Shown: positions 6,389 through 10,941 of the stretch, one piece after another
How positions within the stretch are numbered: position 1 is the first letter of the stretch
How the letters are laid out: the number at the start of each line of letters is the position of its first letter
Source: Herminiimonas sp.
Lineage (GTDB): Bacteria; Pseudomonadota; Gammaproteobacteria; Burkholderiales; Burkholderiaceae
Reading direction: 5' to 3'
Length of the DNA: 10,941 nucleotides
NCBI GenBank assembly: GCA_014377155.1
Contig: JACMQD010000148.1
Location: 1 to 10,941 of the forward strand
Position numbers and translations under genes: made by a program
Notes under the pieces: model-generated
Seen by the model: the letters and a program-made list of their open reading frames with translations, nothing else
Database searches by the model: none
What the model was told of the DNA's origin: nothing

Positions 6389-6418
6389 AAAAAAAAAGCA
6401 CTCAAACGAGTGCTTTTT
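6389..6418 (-). terminator. Intrinsic terminator of the cytochrome c gene (bidirectional)
   Basis: The stem GCACTC/GAGTGC (6398-6403 and 6408-6413) encloses an AAAC loop. Nine A on the + strand to its left give a T9 tail for minus-strand transcripts; T5 follows on the + strand. It lies 17 bp beyond the cytochrome stop and 26 bp from the livK terminator, so the two convergent genes are doubly insulated. Confidence 0.9.
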
Positions 6419-6435
6419 GCTTGGAGCGACGGCGC

Positions 6436-6744
6436 TTACTTCTGTGTCAGGATCCACTTGACCAGCGTGCGGGACTCCGCCTCGGTGACTTGCGCATTCG
6501 CTGGCATCGGGACCGCGCCCCAGACGCCGCTACCGCCCTTCAGGACCTTCTGCGTCAGCTTATCTTCGGCGTCTTTCTGACCACTGTATTTCGCCGCCAC
6601 GTCCTTGTACGCAGGACCCACGACTTTCGATGCGACTGCATGACATGCCATACAGTTTTTTGCTTTTGCCAGATCAGCATTGGCTAGGGCAGCATTGGAC
6701 GCCAGCGCGCTCACAGCCAGGCACAACAACAAGGAATGTTTCAT
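6436..6744 (-). CDS. Small periplasmic class I cytochrome c (c551/c552-like)
   Basis: A 102-residue precursor giving a mature protein of about 81 residues, the usual size of Pseudomonas-type c551 and related c552/c8 proteins. The signal peptide is MKHSLLLCLAVSALASNAALA. The heme site CMACH is at residues 31-35 (Cys31, Cys34, His35), and Met80 in GAVPMPANAQVT is the expected sixth ligand. VVGPAYKDVAAKY is the conserved loop after the heme site. It should shuttle electrons between respiratory complexes or to a terminal reductase, but no partner is encoded nearby. The ATG at 6744 is chosen over an upstream in-frame TTG (6756) because GGAG sits 6 nt before it and the signal peptide starts there. 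A candidate promoter lies just upstream. Confidence 0.92.
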   Translation of the reverse strand: MKHSLLLCLAVSALASNAALANADLAKAKNCMACHAVASKVVGPAYKDVAAKYSGQKDAEDKLTQKVLKGGSGVWGAVPMPANAQVTEAESRTLVKWILTQK

Positions 6745-6771
6745 TCTTTTCTCCAAGAGGACACTTCGTAG

Positions 6772-6799
6772 ATTCTACCGCGATTACCTGCGTAGTCAT
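6772..6799 (-). promoter_or_regulatory. Candidate sigma70 promoter of the cytochrome c gene
   Basis: On the minus strand, ATGACT (6794-6799, 4/6 to the -35 consensus) is separated by 16 bp from TAGAAT (6772-6777, 5/6 to the -10 consensus). Transcription would begin near 6765, giving a leader of about 20 nt that contains the GGAG ribosome binding site. This is pattern matching only. The rest of the 6800-7017 gap shows nothing else that I can name. Confidence 0.45.
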
Positions 6800-7027
6800 G
6801 ATACTCGCATCGCACATGTGTGGTTGAACGCCAACTTAGCACGCCGGGTTGACCGGGCAGATTGACCGTTACACTATTTCACAATATCCTGACAGCAATG
6901 GAGATGAATGCCATCCCACCACGTAAAAACGCCGCGAAGCCTTTCTACCGGGCTCTGTTCTGCACCCGGCAGACGGCCTAAAATGGTCTGTTGTGCGCCT
7001 TTTACGTCAATGCAACTAGGAAGCGCC

Positions 7028-7249
7028 ATGCCCATCATCATTCTCATCGTCGTGTTATCGGTACTTCGCTATTTCGAAGTTGGCCCATTTGCCGCGATGT
7101 CGTGGTGGTGGATTATCGGCCTGTTCGGTGTAGCCTATATCTGGTTTGAATTCATCGAACGCATCCTCGGGCTGGATAAGAAAAAAGCCCATGACGAAGC
7201 CAACCGCGCTCGCGAAGCACGCGTCAAGAACACCTTTAAACCAAAATAG
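7028..7249 (+). CDS. Small Trp-rich membrane protein (TIGR04438-like)
   Basis: A 73-residue inner-membrane protein of unknown function. The N-terminus MPIIILIVVLSVLRYFEVGPFAAMSWWWIIGLFG contains one hydrophobic helix, a break, then the SWWW cluster that starts a second helix running through GVAYIWFEF. The C-terminal ~30 residues are charged (LDKKKAHDEANRAREARVKNT) and probably cytoplasmic. Length, the SWWW motif after a first helix, and the basic tail fit the betaproteobacterial 'small Trp-rich protein' family (recalled, not searched). AGGAAG at 7018-7023 is a ribosome binding site 4 nt before the chosen ATG; the longer reading from 6908 would have a non-hydrophobic, unconvincing N-terminus. 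It is monocistronic, ending at a terminator shared with convergent ilvD. Confidence 0.83.
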   Translation: MPIIILIVVLSVLRYFEVGPFAAMSWWWIIGLFGVAYIWFEFIERILGLDKKKAHDEANRAREARVKNTFKPK

Positions 7250-7275
7250 AAGCTCTCGCCTCGCGCCAAGACAGC

Positions 7276-7303
7276 AAAAAGCCGGTCACCCGACCGGCTT
7301 TTT
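7276..7303. terminator. Bidirectional intrinsic terminator between the Trp-rich gene and ilvD
   Basis: A 7-bp GC-rich stem, GCCGGTC/GACCGGC (7281-7287 and 7292-7298), with an ACCC loop is flanked by A5 on the left and T5 on the right. It ends both the + strand small gene and the - strand ilvD transcript, 18 bp beyond the ilvD stop. Confidence 0.92.
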
Positions 7304-7321
7304 CATGCCCGGCAGTCGCGG

Positions 7322-8995
7322 TCAGTCGGTCACAGCGCCCCTGCTGGCCGATGAAGTGAGCTTGGCGAACTTGGCCAGTACCCCGCGTGTATAGCGTGGA
7401 ACCGGCACCGTCCAGCTAGCCCGCCGGCGCTCGATTTCATCTTCCGGTACGTTCAGCTGGATCAGAAGCTGATGCGCATCGATGGTAATCGAATCGCCTT
7501 CTTCCACCAGGCCGATGACGCCGCCTGAAAATGCTTCCGGCGCCACGTGTCCGACCACCATCCCCCAGGTGCCGCCCGAGAAGCGACCATCGGTCACCAG
7601 TCCCACCGACTCGCCCAGTCCCTTGCCGATCAGCGCCGAAGTCGGTGCCAGCATTTCCGGCATGCCAGGGCCGCCCTTCGGCCCCAGGTAGCGCAGCACC
7701 AAGACGTCGCCGGCGACGATCTTGTCGGCCAGGATCGCTTCCATGGCGGTGTATTCGTCATTGAAGACCCGCGCCGGCCCGGTGATGACCGGGTTCTTGA
7801 GTCCGGTGATCTTCGCCACGCAGCCTTCGGGCGACAGATTGCCCTTAAGGATCGCGAGGTGACCCTTCTCGTACAACGCCTTGTCGATCGGGAAAATGAC
7901 ATCCTGATCCGCGCGCGGCAAATCGGGAATGTTAGCCAGTTCTTCGGCGATGGTGCGCCCGGTGATCGTGATACAGTCGCCATGCAGCAAGCCGGCGTTC
8001 AACAGGACCTTCATCACTTGCGGAATGCCGCCGGCCTTGTGCAGATCGGTGGCGACGTACTTGCCGGACGGTTTCAGGTTGCAGATGACCGGCACCTTCT
8101 GACGTACGCGCTCAAAATCATCGATGGTCCATTCGACTTCGGCGGCATGGGCAATGGCCAGGTAATGCAGTACTGCATTGGTCGATCCGCCGGTGGCCAT
8201 GAGCACCGACACCGCATTCTCGATCGACTTACGGGTGATGATGTCACGTGGTTTCAGGTCGCGCTTGACTGCTTCGACCAATACCCGCGCCGACTCGGCA
8301 GCGGAGCCGATTTTTTCGTCATCGGGATTGGCCATGGTCGACGAGTAAGGCAATGCCATACCAAGCGCCTCGAAGGAAGATGACATGGTGTTGGCGGTGT
8401 ACATGCCGCCGCAGGAACCGGACGACGGGCAAGCATTCCTCTCGATGCCGTCGAAGTCTTCCTGCGACATGCGCCCGGCGGTAAATTCACCGACCGCCTC
8501 GAACGCCGATACGATCGTCAGGTCCTTGCCTTTCCAGTTGCCCGGCTTGATCGTGCCGCCGTAGACATAGATACCGGGCACATTGGTACGCGCCAGCGCG
8601 ATCATCCCGCCCGGCATGTTCTTGTCGCAGCCGCCGATGACGACGCAGCCGTCCATCCACTGGCCATTGACCGCGGTCTCGATACAGTCGGCAATGACTT
8701 CACGCGAAATCAGCGAAAATTTCATGCCTTCGGTACCCATCGACATGCCATCGGAAATCGTCGGCGTGCCGAATACCTGTGGATTCGCGCCTGCCTCCTT
8801 GATCGTGGAAATGGCGATGTCAGCCAGCTTCTGCAGGCCGGAGTTGCACGGCGTGATCGTCGAGTGGCCGTTAGCGACGCCGATCATCGGCTTGTCGAAG
8901 TCTTCCTTTTCATAGCCCATGGCGTAGTACATGGAACGGTTCGGGCTGCGTGCGACGCCTTGGGTGATGTTTTTCGAGCGGCGATTGTATGCCAT
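7322..8995 (-). CDS. ilvD: Dihydroxy-acid dehydratase
   Basis: A cytoplasmic iron-sulfur enzyme converting 2,3-dihydroxy-isovalerate and 2,3-dihydroxy-3-methylvalerate to the 2-oxo acids, the shared penultimate step of valine and isoleucine synthesis. The product is 557 residues, matching the shorter [2Fe-2S] class rather than the ~616-residue E. coli [4Fe-4S] type. Three cluster cysteines are visible: Cys50 in TPCN, Cys123 in [10 protein letters not shown] and Cys195 in [12 protein letters not shown]. Lys125 is the likely carbamylated metal ligand, and the C-terminal VTDGRFSGG carries the catalytic Ser. The ATG at 8995 has GGAGG 4 nt upstream and gives the family start MAYNRRS; an upstream in-frame start at 9067 is rejected. 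It is divergent from the LysR gene and separated from it by 101 bp, so that regulator may control it. Confidence 0.96.
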   Translation of the reverse strand: MAYNRRSKNITQGVARSPNRSMYYAMGYEKEDFDKPMIGVANGHSTITPCNSGLQKLADIAISTIKEAGANPQVFGTPTISDGMSMGTEGMKFSLISREVIADCIETAVNGQWMDGCVVIGGCDKNMPGGMIALARTNVPGIYVYGGTIKPGNWKGKDLTIVSAFEAVGEFTAGRMSQEDFDGIERNACPSSGSCGGMYTANTMSSSFEALGMALPYSSTMANPDDEKIGSAAESARVLVEAVKRDLKPRDIITRKSIENAVSVLMATGGSTNAVLHYLAIAHAAEVEWTIDDFERVRQKVPVICNLKPSGKYVATDLHKAGGIPQVMKVLLNAGLLHGDCITITGRTIAEELANIPDLPRADQDVIFPIDKALYEKGHLAILKGNLSPEGCVAKITGLKNPVITGPARVFNDEYTAMEAILADKIVAGDVLVLRYLGPKGGPGMPEMLAPTSALIGKGLGESVGLVTDGRFSGGTWGMVVGHVAPEAFSGGVIGLVEEGDSITIDAHQLLIQLNVPEDEIERRRASWTVPVPRYTRGVLAKFAKLTSSASRGAVTD

Positions 8996-9031
8996 AGTGC
9001 CTCCGGGTTTTGAATGTGGGCCTAGAGTGCC

Positions 9032-9061
9032 TTGCACGAAGCCCCGTGTCAAATATATGAT
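9032..9061. promoter_or_regulatory. Overlapping divergent promoter candidates for ilvD and lysR
   Basis: On the minus strand TTGACA (complement of 9047-9052) is a perfect -35 facing ilvD, but its -10 (around 9025-9030) is poor, suggesting a need for activation. On the + strand TTGCAC (9032-9037), an 18-bp spacer and TATGAT (9056-9061, 5/6) form a candidate lysR promoter. The two overlap, as in many LysR-type divergent pairs. Confidence 0.4.
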
Positions 9062-9082
9062 TCGCACTCTATTGATACGAAT
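9060..9082. promoter_or_regulatory. Inverted repeat, candidate LysR-type operator
   Basis: ATTCG-N13-CGAAT spans 9060-9082, between the ilvD and lysR starts, just downstream of or overlapping the candidate lysR -10. A dimeric regulator bound here would repress its own gene. The arms are short (5 bp) and the T-N11-A pattern is not clean, so this is tentative. Confidence 0.3.
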
Positions 9083-9096
9083 AGGATATGAGTCGC

Positions 9097-9999
9097 ATGA
9101 GCGTCGAGCTGCGTCAGTTGCGGTATTTTATTGCAGTGGCCGAAGAGATGCACTTCGGCCGCGCTGCCGTGCGCCTCCACATGACGCAGCCGCCGCTGTC
9201 GCAGACCATCCAGGCACTTGAAGCCGAATTGGGCACGCCGTTGTTCTCGCGCTCGCGGCGCAAGGTGGAACTGACGCCTGCCGGGCTTGCCCTGGTTCCG
9301 GAAGCGCGTCGCATCCTGTCACAGGCGCTGGCGCTGCCGGATCTGGCGCGCCGCGCTGCATCAGGGGAATCGGGGCGCCTGATTCTAGCGTTCGTGTCGA
9401 CTGCCGACTACAGCGTGTTGCCACCGGTGCTGCACGATTTTCGCCAGCGCTATCCGCAAGTGCAGATCGACCTCCGTGAAGCAACCTCGGATGTGCAGCT
9501 GGAAGATCTGTTACAAGGCCGCATCGATGCGGGTTTGCTGATCCCGCCCCTGCCCGACAAGGCGTGCACCGAACTGGAGTACGCCGCGGTACTCTCTGAA
9601 CCGCTCATCCTGGCCGCGCCGGTTGGTATTGCGGGCCTGGGAAAGCTTGGTGCGGTCGACCTGAAGACGCTCGGACACCTGCCCCTGATCATTTTCCCGC
9701 GCCGTATTGCACCAGCTTTCCATGATGCGATCCTGGCATGTTTTCGAGACGCCGGCCTGACACCGCATATCAGCCAGGAAGCGATCCAGATGCAAACCAT
9801 CGTCGGCCTCGTTTCGGCCGGCATGGGAATCGCTCTTGTGCCACAATCTGTGTCGAATTTGAAACGTCCCGGTGTCCAATACCGCGAACTGGCGCACAAT
9901 CCGCATGTCGTCGAAACCGGACTGGCGTGGCGTCGCGACAATATGTCGCCGGTGCTGCATGCATTTCTCGATTTATTACGAAAGAACAAACAATGCTGA
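9097..9999 (+). CDS. LysR family transcriptional regulator
   Basis: A 300-residue LysR-type regulator. The N-terminal winged HTH is typical: [20 protein letters not shown], then [22 protein letters not shown] (recognition helix about residues 30-50) and [15 protein letters not shown]. Residues ~90-290 form the effector-binding domain ([20 protein letters not shown] onward, ending [20 protein letters not shown]). I prefer ATG 9097: AGGA at 9083-9086 lies 10 nt away, while the ATG at 9088 would be only 1 nt from it. Divergence from ilvD suggests control of branched-chain amino acid synthesis, perhaps with an acid intermediate as inducer, but the effector cannot be read from sequence. The subgroup resembles regulators of aromatic or organic acid catabolism, so a different target is possible. 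The last 7 bp overlap lgt. Confidence 0.92.
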   Translation: MSVELRQLRYFIAVAEEMHFGRAAVRLHMTQPPLSQTIQALEAELGTPLFSRSRRKVELTPAGLALVPEARRILSQALALPDLARRAASGESGRLILAFVSTADYSVLPPVLHDFRQRYPQVQIDLREATSDVQLEDLLQGRIDAGLLIPPLPDKACTELEYAAVLSEPLILAAPVGIAGLGKLGAVDLKTLGHLPLIIFPRRIAPAFHDAILACFRDAGLTPHISQEAIQMQTIVGLVSAGMGIALVPQSVSNLKRPGVQYRELAHNPHVVETGLAWRRDNMSPVLHAFLDLLRKNKQC

Positions 10000-10817
10000 T
10001 CCACCCGCTTCCCGACCCGATCGCGCTGTCACTCGGGCCGCTCGCCATCCGCTGGTATGGCCTGATGTACCTGTTTGCGTTCGTGCAGTTCATCGCACTT
10101 GGCCGGCTGCGCGTGCAGCAGCCGCACATGGCCGCCGCCGGCTGGAAAAAAGAAGACCTCGACGACATGCTCTTCTATGGCGTGCTCGGGGTAGTCATCG
10201 GCGGGCGGCTGGGCGAAGTCCTGTTTTATGCGCCTGCTTATTATTTTTCTCATCCCCTCGAGATCTTCGCGGTCTGGAAAGGCGGCATGTCGTTTCATGG
10301 CGGCTTCCTGGGCGTGTTGTTTGCCATGTGGCTATGGGCCCGAAAAGCCCGGCGACCGGTGTGGAACGTGCTCGACTTCATCGGGCCGCTGGTGCCGCTG
10401 GGCTACGCCGCAGGTCGCATCGGCAATTTCATCAATGGCGAATTGCCGGGCCGGATCGCCGATGCTACGCTGCCCTGGGCGATGTGGTGGCCGAATGTCG
10501 ACCGCTTGCCGCTTGCTCGCCATCCCTCGCCGATTTACCAGGCGCTGGTCGATGGTTTATTGTTGTTCATCGTCCTGTGGCTCTACTCGCGCAAGCCGCG
10601 CCCGACCATGGCAGTCAGCGGCGTGTTCGCGCTCGGCTATGGCTGCGCCCGGTTCTTTACCGAATACTTTCGCACCCCGGACTACGAGGTCGGTTTTCTC
10701 GGCGTGACGATTTCCGCTGGACAGATGTTGTCGTTGCCGATGATCGTGCTGGGAATCGTGTTACTGGTGCTGGCGTACCGAAAAAAACCGGCTTCCGGAC
10801 CGCTTGCAACCCGATAA
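9993..10817 (+). CDS. lgt: Prolipoprotein diacylglyceryl transferase
   Basis: An integral inner-membrane enzyme that moves a diacylglyceryl group from phosphatidylglycerol to the lipobox Cys of prolipoproteins, the first step of lipoprotein maturation. The product is 274 residues; E. coli Lgt has 291. It has multiple hydrophobic segments. Family signatures are [12 protein letters not shown] (residues 19-30), [11 protein letters not shown] with the conserved His102, and the Lgt signature [10 protein letters not shown] (residues 141-150) containing Arg142 and Asn145. [10 protein letters not shown] (residues 218-227) supplies a further conserved Arg. The start ATG at 9993 overlaps the end of the LysR gene (ATGCTGA), so translation is probably coupled; no strong ribosome binding site is seen. 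Upstream in-frame starts (9738) would overlap the LysR gene heavily and are rejected. Confidence 0.96.
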   Translation: MLIHPLPDPIALSLGPLAIRWYGLMYLFAFVQFIALGRLRVQQPHMAAAGWKKEDLDDMLFYGVLGVVIGGRLGEVLFYAPAYYFSHPLEIFAVWKGGMSFHGGFLGVLFAMWLWARKARRPVWNVLDFIGPLVPLGYAAGRIGNFINGELPGRIADATLPWAMWWPNVDRLPLARHPSPIYQALVDGLLLFIVLWLYSRKPRPTMAVSGVFALGYGCARFFTEYFRTPDYEVGFLGVTISAGQMLSLPMIVLGIVLLVLAYRKKPASGPLATR

Positions 10818-10821
10818 TGCC

Positions 10822-10941
10822 ATGGCCGAAATCCGCGTAACGAAAGACGGATTCGTCGCCACCGTCACCTTGTCGCAGCCGGCCAAGCTCAATGCGATCA
10901 ATGTCGCGATGTGGCAAGCGCTGGCGCGCACGTTCGATGCA
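10822..10941 (+). CDS. Enoyl-CoA hydratase/isomerase family protein, 3'-truncated by window edge
   Basis: The first 40 codons of a crotonase-fold protein, normally about 250-270 residues. The reading MAEIRVTKDGFVATVTLSQPAKLNAINVAMWQAL matches the N-terminal beta-strands and the NAI..aMw.aL segment of the family, just before the first oxyanion-hole region, which lies beyond the window. The specific reaction (hydratase, isomerase or other) cannot be decided. The ATG is 4 bp after the lgt stop, with no clear ribosome binding site, so it is probably read by ribosomes finishing lgt within a lysR-lgt-hydratase transcript. The ATG at 10817 is out of frame and reaches a stop after 7 codons. Confidence 0.85.
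   Translation, partial: MAEIRVTKDGFVATVTLSQPAKLNAINVAMWQALARTFDA

Noticed and set aside
5145..6401. 418-codon open frame on the minus strand opposite livK
   Set aside because: It mirrors livK, which has a clear signal peptide, family motifs and ribosome binding site. The minus-strand protein is Cys/His-rich with no recognisable domain and runs through the livK terminator.
7547..8383. 278-codon + strand open frame inside ilvD
   Set aside because: Antisense to a strongly conserved IlvD region; low-complexity composition typical of shadow frames.
8996..9067. 24-residue N-terminal extension of IlvD
   Set aside because: IlvD normally starts near MAYNRRS; GGAGG is positioned for 8995, and the extension contains the candidate -35.
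9738..9992. N-terminal extension of Lgt
   Set aside because: It lies entirely inside the LysR gene in another frame; Lgt homology begins at [10 protein letters not shown].
1..10941. CRISPR arrays, transposons, integrases, tRNA/rRNA genes, toxin-antitoxin or phage-defence genes
   Set aside because: No repeat-spacer pattern, transposase or integrase motif, tRNA-like cloverleaf or defence-type protein was seen; all larger frames are accounted for by known families.

Overview
The window looks like an ordinary chromosomal segment of a Gram-negative betaproteobacterium, most likely Burkholderiales and probably Oxalobacteraceae-like (inference from protein style and gene set, not from a database search). 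Supporting points are a moderately high GC content, the small Trp-rich membrane protein (a betaproteobacterial family), a short [2Fe-2S] type IlvD next to a LysR regulator and lgt, and a DUF2486-like protein overlapping holC. I see no insertion sequences, phage genes, tRNAs, rRNAs, CRISPR arrays or toxin-antitoxin pairs.

Layout. (1) Bases 1-2895, all on the + strand: the 3' two-thirds of an M3 oligopeptidase (prlC/opdA), an exported DUF4124-glutaredoxin protein, the DNA polymerase III chi subunit (holC), and a small hypothetical protein joined to holC by an ATGA overlap. (2) 2896-3030: a very AT-rich intergenic island with an 18-bp perfect palindrome, in front of dadA. (3) 3031-6311, an amino-acid block: dadA (+), a convergent Lrp/AsnC regulator (-), and a divergent livK-type periplasmic amino-acid binding protein (+). 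A near-identical 12-mer lies upstream of both dadA and the Lrp gene, and a 14-bp perfect palindrome lies between the Lrp gene and livK. These suggest, without proof, that the regulator controls the block. (4) 6332-6744: two back-to-back bidirectional terminators, then a small periplasmic cytochrome c on the - strand. (5) 7028-7249: a small Trp-rich membrane protein, with a bidirectional terminator shared with the convergent ilvD. (6) 7322-8995: ilvD (-), divergent from a LysR regulator (9097-9999, +). That gene overlaps lgt by 7 bp, and lgt is followed after 4 bp by the start of an enoyl-CoA hydratase/isomerase gene that runs off the window.

How the parts relate: dadA (D-amino acid oxidation), the Lrp-type sensor and livK (branched-chain amino acid capture) form a plausible local amino-acid response module. 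ilvD with its divergent LysR gene is a plausible branched-chain amino acid synthesis unit. Most genes are housekeeping genes. The most interesting signals are in the non-coding DNA around dadA, lrp and livK rather than in a new gene system.
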